This document shows, one piece after another, positions 1 through 7,048 of a stretch of 16,328 bases of DNA; the first letter of the stretch is position 1, and every line of letters starts with the position of its first letter. The notes below the pieces were generated by a model, which worked only from the letters and a program-made list of their open reading frames with translations, was not told the DNA's origin and made no database searches. The position numbers and the translations under genes are program-made. The stretch covers positions 1 to 16,328 of the forward strand of contig JAYUYT010000026.1 of the NCBI GenBank assembly GCA_043752345.1, written 5' to 3'. This DNA comes from VFJL01 sp043752345. Its GTDB lineage: Bacteria > Pseudomonadota > Gammaproteobacteria > Burkholderiales > Nitrosomonadaceae.

Positions 1-294
1 CAGGAGAGTGCTTTCATGACTGGCATCCTGTCGCTGCTCGACGCGCTGCTGGGCATGCCGCTGCCGGAGATCATCAGCCAGCTCAATCTGACGGATGAAA
101 TAAAGTTGGCACTGCTGTTCCGCAAAGGAAACTTAGGACGTTTGCTGCTGCTGCTGGAGCAGAAAGAGGGGAACGACATTGAAGCCGTTTCCGCCATGCT
201 GGCAGAATTGGAGTTCATGGGCATGAGCGAGTTGATCATCGCGGAACTGGATGCACTGCGTTGGACCAACGGGCTTGATGAGGTTTCCCGATGA
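1..294 (+). CDS. EAL-HDOD family protein, C-terminal fragment (5' end outside window)
   Basis: The reading frame is open from base 1 and stops with TGA at 292-294, so this is the C-terminal ~97 residues of a gene that begins upstream. An internal Met at base 16 is not a credible start: the residues before it (QESAF) align with HERAF in the two complete paralogues downstream, which continue far upstream. The fragment matches the end of the HDOD half of those paralogues, for example SLLDALLGMPLPEI against SLLDTLLGMPLPEI, and the shared ending WTNGLDE against WSNGLNE. HDOD domains are HD-fold modules without catalytic metal residues, usually used in signalling. The next paralogue starts 29 bases after the stop, so the three are probably co-transcribed. 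The function of this copy cannot be read from the fragment. Confidence 0.9.
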   Translation, partial: QESAFMTGILSLLDALLGMPLPEIISQLNLTDEIKLALLFRKGNLGRLLLLLEQKEGNDIEAVSAMLAELEFMGMSELIIAELDALRWTNGLDEVSR

Positions 295-323
295 TTGTTC
301 CGGCATAATTTAAGGGAATAAAA

Positions 324-1559
324 ATGCAGGAAATATTTCTTGGCCGTCAACCGATACTTGATCGCAATCATGATCTGGTTGCCTATGAGCTGCTGTTCCG
401 TTCCAGCCAGACTACGCAAGCCGGCATCATCGACGATGTTTCTGCCTCGGCCAGCGTCATTGTCAACGCCTATGCGGAACTGGGGATTCAGAACATGCTC
501 GGCAAGCAGCGTTGCTTCATCAACGTCGATGCCGAACTGCTGATGAGCGACATGATACATCTGCTGCCAAAAAGCAAGGTAGTACTGGAATTGATGGGAA
601 CGATAGAAATCAGCGTTGAGCTGGTGCGGCGCTGCGCTGAACTCAGAAGTATGGGTTACCAATTGGCGCTGGACGATTTGATTGAGGTTACTGAGCCGAT
701 CAAGCTGCTGCTGCCGGTAATGAATGTGGTGAAAGTGGATTTGCTGCGGCTTGAGGCCAAGCTGCTGCCGGAAGTCATCGGTTCGTTGAAACCCTGGCCA
801 CTGCTGCTGCTGGCGGAAAGAGTGGACAGCGTGGAACAAGCCAGGCTCTGCATGAAACTTGGTTTTCACTTGTTTCAGGGCTACCATTTTGCGCGCCCTC
901 AGATCATTGCCGGAAAGCGTGTCGATCTTTCGCGCGTGGGATTGATGCGGCTGCTGGGGTTCATCATGCAAGATGCCGAAGCTGCCGATATCGAGGAGGA
1001 ATTCAAGCACCACCCGAACCTGACATACAATCTGATGCGTATAGTGAATTCGGTTGCCAGCGGCCCGCCGCATAAGATCGGTTCGCTGCGGCAGGGGATT
1101 GTGGTACTTGGCAGAAAGCAGTTGCAAAGATGGGTGTTGCTGCTGCTGTATACGGCGGGCAGGGGAAATAGTCAGCTGGTGAGCCCCCTGATGCAGACGG
1201 CGGCCACCCGCGGCAGAATGATGGAATTAATTGCAATAATGGACCGGCCCTACGACAGGGATTACCATGAGCGCGCTTTCATAATAGGCATCATGTCGCT
1301 GCTTGATACCCTGCTGAGTGCACCATTGCCGGAGATTCTCGACCAGCTCAATCTGTTGGATGAAGTAAAAGCAGCCCTGTTGTTGCGGCAAGGACGCTTG
1401 GGGCAACTGTTGACGCTGCTGGAAAAGAAGGAAGAAAATGACACCAAGGCTGTTTCTTCCATGCTGGCAGGGCTGAGTTGTATGAGTCTTGGTGAGTTGA
1501 TCACGGCGGAGATGGATGCAATCTGCTGGGCTAACGGGCTCGATGAAATTTACCATTAA
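324..1559 (+). CDS. EAL-HDOD signalling protein (YuxH-type), copy 2
   Basis: 411 aa. ATG at 324 is preceded by an AAGGGA ribosome site and the protein starts MQEIFLGRQPILDR, as the downstream paralogue does. Residues ~1-195 form an EAL-type domain and ~200-400 an HDOD domain. Residues at the places expected for the EAL metal and substrate ligands are visible: E22 (YELLFR), N67 (FINVD), E89 (LEL), D117-D118 (LALDD), K137 (VKVD), E165 (AERVD) and Q185 (FQGYHFARP). The loop after DD reads LIEVTEP instead of the canonical FGTGYSS, and loss of that loop usually goes with loss of c-di-GMP hydrolysis. Proteins of this architecture have been linked to motility control in other bacteria. I infer a regulatory, possibly c-di-GMP-related, role. 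No catalytic claim can be made. Confidence 0.88.
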   Translation: MQEIFLGRQPILDRNHDLVAYELLFRSSQTTQAGIIDDVSASASVIVNAYAELGIQNMLGKQRCFINVDAELLMSDMIHLLPKSKVVLELMGTIEISVELVRRCAELRSMGYQLALDDLIEVTEPIKLLLPVMNVVKVDLLRLEAKLLPEVIGSLKPWPLLLLAERVDSVEQARLCMKLGFHLFQGYHFARPQIIAGKRVDLSRVGLMRLLGFIMQDAEAADIEEEFKHHPNLTYNLMRIVNSVASGPPHKIGSLRQGIVVLGRKQLQRWVLLLLYTAGRGNSQLVSPLMQTAATRGRMMELIAIMDRPYDRDYHERAFIIGIMSLLDTLLSAPLPEILDQLNLLDEVKAALLLRQGRLGQLLTLLEKKEENDTKAVSSMLAGLSCMSLGELITAEMDAICWANGLDEIYH

Positions 1560-1612
1560 TCGTTTTGCATGGGGCGTCCTGCCACCTTGGCGATGGTTTA
1601 GGGAGTAAGAAA

Positions 1613-2848
1613 GTGCAGGAAATTTTTCTTGGGCGGCAACCGATTCTTGATCGTAACGAGAATCTGGTTGCCTATGAACTGCTGTTCCGTTCCGGCCACA
1701 CAGCGGCTGCTGGCGTCACCGATGATGTCTCCGCTTCGGCTAGCGTCATTATCAATGCTTATACGGAGCTGGGACTCGAGAACGTGCTCGGCAAGCAGCG
1801 CGGTTTCATCAATGTCGATGCCGAACTGCTGATGAGCGACATGATCCACCTGCTGCCTAAAAAACAGGTGGTACTGGAGTTGCTGGAAACCATAGAAATC
1901 ACCGATAAGATAGTGTGGCGTTGCGGCGAACTCAAAAAAATGGGTTATCAATTGGCGCTGGACGATGTGGTTGAGATCACTGAGCCGATCAAACGGCTAT
2001 TGCCCCTGATCAAAATAATAAAAATAGATTTATTGCAGACCGATACAAAGGCGCTGCCGCAGCTTATCCGTTTCCTGAAATCCAAATCATTGCTGCTGCT
2101 GGCGGAGAAGGTGGAAAGCGTGGAACAAGCCAGACACTGCATGACGCTCGGTTTTGACCTATTCCAGGGTTATCATTTTGCGCGCCCCCAAATCATTGCC
2201 GGGAAGCGTGCCGATCCTTCACAGATGGGGTTGTTGCGGTTGCTGGAGTTGATCATGAGTGATGCCGAGACCGTCGATATCGAGCAGGAACTGAAACATT
2301 ATCCAACGCTGACTTTTAACCTGGTACGGATGGTGAATTCGGTCGCCTGTGGCCTGCCGCATAAAATCGGCTCGCTGAAACAGGTGATCGTGGTGCTCGG
2401 CAGAAAGCAGTTGCAAAGGTGGGTACAGCTGCTGTTGTATACGACGGGCAAGACTGATTCGCAGCAGATGGGTGCGCTGATGCAGACAGCGGCCACCCGC
2501 GGCAAGCTGATGGAGTTGCTGGCTGCGGTGGAACGTCCGCATGATAAACAGTATCACGAGCGCGCTTTCATGACCGGCATCCTGTCGCTGCTTGATACCT
2601 TGCTAGGGATGCCGCTGCCGGAAATCATCAACCATCTCAGCCTGGCAGATGAGGTGAAGCTGGCCTTGTTGGCACGGGAAGGAAGTCTGGGCCGTCTGTT
2701 GACGCTTCTGGAAAAGAAAGAAGGAAACGATATCAAGGCCATTGCTGCCTTGCTGGCTGAGATGGCATTTCTGGGGATTGGTGAATTGACCGCTGCAGAG
2801 CTGGATGCGGTACGTTGGTCCAACGGACTTAATGAGGCCTGTCACTGA
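1613..2848 (+). CDS. EAL-HDOD signalling protein (YuxH-type), copy 3
   Basis: 411 aa, identical in length to the preceding paralogue. I chose GTG at 1613 because it aligns with the start of copy 2 (xQEIFLGRQPILDR) and has an AGGGAG ribosome site seven bases upstream; a longer reading from TTG at 1565 lacks support. Of the first 60 residues, 47 match copy 2. The EAL half keeps YELLFR, FINVDAELL, LELLE, LALDDVVE, IKIDLL, LAEKVE and FQGYHFARP. As in copy 2, the loop after the DD pair is degenerate. The HDOD half follows from ~200, including ATRGKLMELL and the C-terminal WSNGLNE. The 53-base gap after copy 2 suggests one operon. No clear Rho-independent terminator follows the stop. Confidence 0.88.
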   Translation: MQEIFLGRQPILDRNENLVAYELLFRSGHTAAAGVTDDVSASASVIINAYTELGLENVLGKQRGFINVDAELLMSDMIHLLPKKQVVLELLETIEITDKIVWRCGELKKMGYQLALDDVVEITEPIKRLLPLIKIIKIDLLQTDTKALPQLIRFLKSKSLLLLAEKVESVEQARHCMTLGFDLFQGYHFARPQIIAGKRADPSQMGLLRLLELIMSDAETVDIEQELKHYPTLTFNLVRMVNSVACGLPHKIGSLKQVIVVLGRKQLQRWVQLLLYTTGKTDSQQMGALMQTAATRGKLMELLAAVERPHDKQYHERAFMTGILSLLDTLLGMPLPEIINHLSLADEVKLALLAREGSLGRLLTLLEKKEGNDIKAIAALLAEMAFLGIGELTAAELDAVRWSNGLNEACH

Positions 2849-3029
2849 GTTCTCAGCAGTTGCCGTGCCGCTCACATCAATTATTCAGTTCCCTGGCTGG
2901 CGGTTGAAAGGCTCCATTCGTACGAAACGTGGTGTGATACACGCAAAGTTGCAGTAAATTCCATTTCCCGATCCAAGCGGCATCAACCCTTTTTCACACC
3001 CGAAGAGGTTCTCGTTTCTCTCGCACTCG

Positions 3030-3085
3030 GTAGGAGCGCCTTCAGGTGCGAAAGATCCATGCGTCGTCCCTGAAGGGACTCCTAC
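3030..3085. repeat. REP-like imperfect palindrome
   Basis: Arms GTAGGAGCGCCTTCAGG (3030-3046) and CCTGAAGGGACTCCTAC (3069-3085) pair at 15 of 17 positions around a 22-base centre. Sequences starting GTAGGAG with an inverted partner are a common style of dispersed extragenic palindrome in proteobacteria. It is not followed by a T-run, so it is a repeat rather than an obvious terminator. That it is repeated elsewhere in the genome is inferred. Confidence 0.7.
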
Positions 3086-3122
3086 ACTCCTCATCCCAAC
3101 CTTATCTTCCCACAGTCCCACA

Positions 3123-3144
3123 GAGGAGTGCTTGCAGGCGCGAG
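3123..3144 (+). repeat. solitary half of the REP-like repeat
   Basis: GAGGAGTGCTTGCAGGCGCGAG resembles the left half of the palindrome at 3030 (GGAGCGCCTTCAGGTGCGA), with a few substitutions. Its first eight bases also pair perfectly with 3085-3092, so this half-copy can fold with the end of the full copy. Confidence 0.45.
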
Positions 3145-3194
3145 GGGTATTTGCATAACAAATCAACGATTGAATGGTGATTTGAAATATTTTC

Positions 3195-3221
3195 TAAAGT
3201 TTTATTTTTTGCTGTCGCTAT
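3195..3221 (+). promoter_or_regulatory. sigma-28 (FliA) type promoter for the chemotaxis operon
   Basis: The -35 element TAAAGTTT (3195-3202) is a perfect match to the enterobacterial FliA consensus. Exactly 11 bases separate it from GTCGCTAT (3214-3221), which matches 5 of 8 positions of the GCCGATAA -10 box. The expected start is near 3228, giving a leader of about 95 bases before the CheZ-like gene. A flagellar sigma factor driving a chemotaxis operon fits known biology. The assignment is by pattern only. Confidence 0.65.
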
Positions 3222-3222
3222 G

Positions 3223-3252
3223 TATCGGTGGGCTGGTTTTTCCCCAACGATA
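3223..3252 (+). promoter_or_regulatory. inverted repeat at predicted transcription start
   Basis: TATCGGTGGG (3223-3232) and CCCAACGATA (3243-3252) pair at 9 of 10 positions with a 10-base loop. The repeat begins two bases after the -10 box and spans the expected +1. It could be an operator or a 5'-end hairpin on the mRNA. It lacks a T-run immediately after the stem, so it is not a good terminator. Confidence 0.4.
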
Positions 3253-3323
3253 TAAGTTGTGGTTGGTGGCAGTAGTCAGTGTCAGGGGCACGGATCATAA
3301 CAACAGTAAAGTACGGAGGCGTA

Positions 3324-3905
3324 ATGACGAAACCACGGAATTCTGAGGTGCAGACCTGCTTTGATCCTGCCACTCAGGAGATGAGAGTGTTTTGCAACTC
3401 CCAACTGGATGGTTATTTCGCCGGAGTCAGAGACGAACTGGGTCAGGTAGAAAGACTGGTGGGTGATGCCGTTGGCGACCTGGTCGCCAGCTTCAAGTAC
3501 ATCAGCAAGCTGGTCCGCTCCCAGCAGGAGATTTCGCTGTCAATTGTGCAAACAGCGACAGGTGCACCGGGAAGCAGCAATGGCGAATCGGTGGAACATT
3601 TATTGGGACGGCAAAAGGCGATTATCGATCAGATCGAGCAGGAAGTGGATGCAGCGGTGACTTGCATGCAGTTCGGCGATCTGGCGACGCAGTTGCTGAG
3701 TCACACCATGATCCGCATTGAAGCGCTTGGTACGGCGCTGCAGCGGGTGGGTGCACAGGACGTGACGGCCAGCGGTGCGCCTGGTTACAAGCCGTGCCGG
3801 TTTCATGAAATGGTTACCGAGGCGGTGACGGCAGCCAATGCGGTTACCCGGGAGAAACCGGTGGGACAGCAAGGCATGCACGCAGGTGCTATCGATTTAT
3901 TCTAA
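3324..3905 (+). CDS. CheZ-like putative CheY phosphatase
   Basis: 193 aa. ATG at 3324 is preceded by a GGAGG ribosome site at good spacing; a GTG at 3279 has none. The protein is largely helical: residues ~28-75 and ~90-142 look like two long amphipathic helices joined by a Gly/Ser-rich turn (TGAPGSSNGES), as in the CheZ hairpin. The segment CMQFGDLATQLLSHTM carries D119 and Q123, which aligns with the catalytic D-x3-Q of E. coli CheZ (QDFQDLTGQVI). The C-terminus ends AIDLF, reminiscent of the acidic/hydrophobic tail CheZ uses to grip CheY. The gene lies 52 bases upstream of cheY and is the first gene after a FliA-type promoter. I infer that it dephosphorylates CheY-P. Overall similarity to CheZ is low (193 versus ~214 aa), so an uncharacterised chemotaxis accessory protein is the alternative. 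Confidence 0.65.
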   Translation: MTKPRNSEVQTCFDPATQEMRVFCNSQLDGYFAGVRDELGQVERLVGDAVGDLVASFKYISKLVRSQQEISLSIVQTATGAPGSSNGESVEHLLGRQKAIIDQIEQEVDAAVTCMQFGDLATQLLSHTMIRIEALGTALQRVGAQDVTASGAPGYKPCRFHEMVTEAVTAANAVTREKPVGQQGMHAGAIDLF

Positions 3906-3957
3906 ACCAGCGGGGCGTATGCCTCGATAAAGCAAAAGTGACTGAGGAGCAGCGAGC

Positions 3958-4326
3958 ATGGCAAAAACGATTCTTGCAGTAGACGATTCCGCTTCTATCC
4001 GTGCAATGGTGTCCTTTACCTTGAGGGGTGCCGGTTATATGGTGCTGGAGGCAGTGGATGGTCAGGATGCACTCGACAAAGCCAAAGGCAGTAATGACGT
4101 CCATTTGATTCTGACCGATCTCAACATGCCGCGCATGGATGGTTTGTCTCTGATCAAATCATTGCGCAGCCTGCCGCGGTACCGGACTGCGCCGATCCTG
4201 ATGCTCACCACCGAATCGAGTGATGCCATGAAAGCTCAGGGCCGCGCGGCGGGGGCCACCGGCTGGATGGTCAAGCCATTTGATCCGAAGAGACTGCTCG
4301 AAGTGATCAAAAAAGTTCTTGGCTGA
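3958..4326 (+). CDS. cheY: Chemotaxis response regulator CheY
   Basis: 122 aa, a single receiver domain with no output domain. The acidic pocket D9-D10, the phospho-acceptor D54 (LTDLNMP), the switch residue T84 (MLTTE) and K106 (WMVKPFDP) are all present. W103 sits where E. coli CheY has its switch Tyr106, a substitution common in CheY-like receivers beside CheA. CheA phosphorylates D54, and CheY-P then binds the flagellar motor switch. ATG at 3958 follows a GAGGAG ribosome site. The gene lies between the CheZ-like gene and cheA. A weak hairpin TGGGG/CCCCA (4328-4349) follows the stop without a T-run, so readthrough into cheA is expected. Confidence 0.95.
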   Translation: MAKTILAVDDSASIRAMVSFTLRGAGYMVLEAVDGQDALDKAKGSNDVHLILTDLNMPRMDGLSLIKSLRSLPRYRTAPILMLTTESSDAMKAQGRAAGATGWMVKPFDPKRLLEVIKKVLG

Positions 4327-4360
4327 GTGGGGCAGGTTCCATTTCCCCATTCTGGCCAGC

Positions 4361-4392
4361 ATTTCAGTTGCACGAATTCGAATGGCTGAAAT
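4361..4392 (+). promoter_or_regulatory. inverted repeat upstream of cheA
   Basis: ATTTCAG (4361-4367) and CTGAAAT (4386-4392) are perfect 7-base arms around an 18-base centre containing GAATTC. This lies in the 154-base gap between cheY and cheA, unusually wide for an operon of this kind. It could be an operator or an mRNA hairpin. I see no convincing promoter here. Confidence 0.25.
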
Positions 4393-4480
4393 TGGTGGGT
4401 ATTTTTACCTCTATTCCGTGCTTCATTTGCGCACCGTGCAGACATACTGGCATCCGTAAAATTTTAAAGCGAGGCAGCGC

Positions 4481-6667
4481 GTGACTACAGACATGAGCCA
4501 GTTTTACCAGGTGTTCTTCGAGGAAGCGGCAGAACTCCTGGCGGAAATGGAAACCCGTCTGTTGGGGTTGGATCTCAACGCCCCCAGCGTAGAAGATCTG
4601 AACGCCATTTTCCGTACCGCGCATTCGATCAAGGGCGGCGCCGGAACTTTTGGCTTTTCCGACATGACCGATCTGACGCATGTGCTGGAGTCGTTGCTGG
4701 ATCGGCTGCGCAAGGGCGAGCTGGCAGTCCGCAGCGAGATGATAGATATATTTCTCAGCGCCGGCGACATCCTGAAAGACCAGCTTGCGGGTCATCGCGG
4801 TGATGGTAAAGCGGATCCGGCCGCTGCAGCGGCGGCATGCGTGGAATTGAAACGGCTTGCGGCAACGAGCGATGCTGCCGTCCCGCCCGCGCCAGCATCC
4901 GCACCAACACCCATATCGGCACCCGAGGCGACACAGCCTGTCGTTACGCTGGGAAAGATTTACCGTATCGAGTTTCCGAACGAGGGTATCAGCGCCCAGG
5001 GTATGGAGAACCTGCTTGCCAACCTTGGAGAGTTGGGTGCTCTTGAGAACCTGAACCAGCCAGCGAAAACCGGAAGCAAGAAAAGCAGCAAGAAGGCCAC
5101 TAAAGAAGCAGCGCAGCAGTGTGTACTACGATTGACTACCAGTGCCAGCGAAGAAGACATCTGGGAAGTATTGGCTTTCATGGTGGATGTCAGCAATTTG
5201 AACATTGCAGTAGAAGCTCCCGCCAGCGAAGCAGCAGCAACATCTGTCGCCAGCGGCGAGTCGCGACCAGAGAGCGCAGCTTCCGAGGATGCCGGCTATG
5301 GCTTTTTCCAGGGGGCGCCAGCCGCACCGACCGCCCCGACCGCCCCGACCGAAAATCCGGTTGCTGCGCCGACAGACGAAGCAGCAGCCAAATCTCCCGG
5401 CAGACGTTTAAGCGATGATCCTAATGTCGATGTGACCCGGTCGGGACGCCGCCCCGATGACAAGCTGGTAGTAAGTGCTGCCAGTGAGACTTCTTCAATC
5501 CGTGTGAGTGTCGAGAAGGTCGATCAACTGATCAATCTGGTGGGCGAACTGGTGATTACCCAGGCCATGCTTGCCCAGACCGCATCGCAAGTGGACCCGG
5601 TGATCTACGAAAAACTGCTCGATGGCATGAGTACGCTGGAGCGCAATACCCGGGACATGCAGGAATCAGTAATGTCGATCCGCATGATGCCGATCAGTTT
5701 TGTCTTCAGCCGCTTTCCCAGGGTGGTGCGGGATCTGGCGGCCAAGCTCAACAAACAGGTGGAACTGAAAACCGTTGGCGAAAGTACCGAGCTGGACCGG
5801 GGGCTGATCGAGAAAATCGCCGACCCGCTGACGCACCTGGTACGCAACAGCCTCGATCATGGCATCGAATCGCCAGAGAAGCGCGTGGCAGCCGGCAAGC
5901 CGGCCAAAGGCACCATCACCCTGCAGGCTTCACATCAAGGCGGCAACATCGTCATTGAAGTCATCGATGACGGTGCCGGGCTGAACCGGGACAAAATTCT
6001 GGCCAAAGCAAAAGAACGCGGGCTGCCGGTGAAGGATGACATTTCCGACCAGGACATCTGGCTGTTGATATTCGAAGCCGGTTTCTCTACTGCCGAAGTC
6101 GTCACCGATGTTTCCGGTCGTGGCGTCGGCATGGACGTAGTCAAGCGCAATATTCAGGGCATGGGCGGCCAAGTGGAAATCGATTCAGCACTTGGGGTCG
6201 GCACCCGTATTTCGGTGCGCCTGCCATTGACGCTCGCCATTCTTGACGGGTTGTCGGTATCGGTCGGCAACGAAATGTTCATCTTGCCACTGGGCTATAT
6301 CATCGAGTCGCTGCAGCCAGCAGAGGATGATGTCAAGACAGTGAGCGGACGCGGGCGGGTGGTGCAGGTACGAGGTGAGTACTTGCCGGTGGTCGCGCTG
6401 CACGAAATATTCAATCTGCGACCCAAGGTGACCGAAGTTCACAAAGGCATCGTCGTCATTCTTGAAACCGAGGGACGCAAGACGGCATTGTTTGTTGACG
6501 CGCTGGTGGGTCAGCATCAAGTGGTGATCAAGAGTCTTGAGAGCAATTACCGCCGGGTGCAAGGCATTTCGGGAGCCACCATCATGGGCGACGGCAGGGT
6601 GGCGCTGATCATCGATGCGGCCGGGATGGTCGCTGCATCACAGAACAAGTCCGCACTGACAGTTTAG
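4481..6667 (+). CDS. cheA: Chemotaxis histidine kinase CheA
   Basis: 728 aa, class II histidine kinase. The GTG start at 4481 has a GAGG ribosome site six bases upstream and gives a full-length HPt domain. Domain order: P1 with phospho-accepting H48 in AHSIKGGAGTFGF; a P2-like response-regulator-binding region (~155-245); a low-complexity Ala/Pro/Thr linker (~250-335); P3 dimerisation from ~339 (SIRVSVEKVDQLINLVGELV); P4 kinase with N box HLVRNSLDHGIE (~452), G1 DDGAGL (~495) and G2 GRGVGMDVV (~546); and the P5 CheW-like domain from ~585 to the end. All catalytic boxes are intact. It autophosphorylates at the receptor array and passes phosphate to CheY and CheB. The linker contains a short in-frame APT repeat (bases 5322-5352). 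Rubredoxin follows 40 bases after the stop. Confidence 0.96.
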   Translation: MTTDMSQFYQVFFEEAAELLAEMETRLLGLDLNAPSVEDLNAIFRTAHSIKGGAGTFGFSDMTDLTHVLESLLDRLRKGELAVRSEMIDIFLSAGDILKDQLAGHRGDGKADPAAAAAACVELKRLAATSDAAVPPAPASAPTPISAPEATQPVVTLGKIYRIEFPNEGISAQGMENLLANLGELGALENLNQPAKTGSKKSSKKATKEAAQQCVLRLTTSASEEDIWEVLAFMVDVSNLNIAVEAPASEAAATSVASGESRPESAASEDAGYGFFQGAPAAPTAPTAPTENPVAAPTDEAAAKSPGRRLSDDPNVDVTRSGRRPDDKLVVSAASETSSIRVSVEKVDQLINLVGELVITQAMLAQTASQVDPVIYEKLLDGMSTLERNTRDMQESVMSIRMMPISFVFSRFPRVVRDLAAKLNKQVELKTVGESTELDRGLIEKIADPLTHLVRNSLDHGIESPEKRVAAGKPAKGTITLQASHQGGNIVIEVIDDGAGLNRDKILAKAKERGLPVKDDISDQDIWLLIFEAGFSTAEVVTDVSGRGVGMDVVKRNIQGMGGQVEIDSALGVGTRISVRLPLTLAILDGLSVSVGNEMFILPLGYIIESLQPAEDDVKTVSGRGRVVQVRGEYLPVVALHEIFNLRPKVTEVHKGIVVILETEGRKTALFVDALVGQHQVVIKSLESNYRRVQGISGATIMGDGRVALIIDAAGMVAASQNKSALTV

Positions 6668-6707
6668 CGGTGCTGTTGTCATTAAATGAATCTGCAGAGT
6701 ATTTGAA

Positions 6708-6872
6708 ATGAAAAGATATTTATGCAACGTATGCGGTTACATCTATGACGAAATGGCCGGCGATCCGGAGCACGGCATTCCGGTCGGAACCCGCTGGGAA
6801 GATATTCCCTATGACTGGGTATGTCCGGACTGTGCTGTAGTCAAGGCTGATTTTGAAATGGTAGAAGTTTAG
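6708..6872 (+). CDS. Rubredoxin
   Basis: 54 aa, the standard length of a small rubredoxin. The iron is expected to be held by C6 and C9 (CNVCGY) and C39 and C42 (CPDC), and the conserved aromatic core is present (Y4, Y11, W30, W37). The usual glycine after the second CxxC knuckle is alanine (CPDCA), a mild departure. Rubredoxins are soluble one-electron carriers that serve rubredoxin:oxygen oxidoreductases, alkane hydroxylases, peroxide reducers and other enzymes. No such partner is in the window: the gene sits between cheA and cheW, 40 bases after cheA, on the same strand. The ribosome site is weak. The TAG stop is completed by the first base of the palindromic element that follows, and the protein still has normal length. 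Confidence 0.93.
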   Translation: MKRYLCNVCGYIYDEMAGDPEHGIPVGTRWEDIPYDWVCPDCAVVKADFEMVEV

Positions 6873-6992
6873 TGATCTGGCACAAATTAAAATTACATTC
6901 CGTTCGGCCTGAGCCTGTCGAAGGCCATGAAACCATTCATATTTCGACAAGCTCAATACAAACGGTTTCATACCCAATTCGTGTTGGATCAC
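6872..6992. mobile_element. MITE-like palindromic element flanked by TA
   Basis: A 121-base near-palindrome. The termini are GTGATC (6872-6877) and GATCAC (6987-6992), flanked by TA on both sides (6870-6871 and 6993-6994), which suggests a TA target duplication as made by the IS630/Tc1/mariner group. The outer 17 bases pair at 13 positions. Inner arms 6900-6922 and 6943-6965 (CCGTTCGGCCTGAGCCTGTCGAA and partner) pair at 18 of 23. The tip is ATGAA-acca-TTCAT. There is no transposase, so it would be a non-autonomous element. The CTGAGCYTGTCGAA core is familiar from dispersed intergenic repeats in many proteobacteria. As RNA it would form a long hairpin upstream of cheW. Confidence 0.72.
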
Positions 6993-7048
6993 TAACATTT
7001 GCATCAGACCGGCTGTAACAACGATTATTAATACAAGGAGCATAAAAA

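Larger units (their letters stand above)
2849..3323 (+). other. 475-base intergenic stretch between EAL-HDOD triplet and chemotaxis operon
   Basis: No believable gene is seen on either strand. A reverse-strand reading through 2885-3166 is mostly the translation of the REP-like palindrome. The stretch contains a REP-like palindrome (3030-3085), a solitary half-copy (3123-3144), an 8-bp inverted pair CACTCCTC/GAGGAGTG (3085-3092 and 3123-3130), a sigma-28-like promoter (3195-3221) and an inverted repeat at its start site (3223-3252). The spacer separates two transcription units on the same strand. Confidence 0.7.

Noticed and set aside
2885..3166. Reverse-strand open frame in the spacer before the CheZ-like gene
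   Set aside because: It is largely the translation of the REP-like palindrome, with no ribosome site or recognisable domain.
3279..3323. Upstream GTG start for the CheZ-like protein
   Set aside because: No ribosome site precedes it, while ATG at 3324 has GGAGG at proper spacing.
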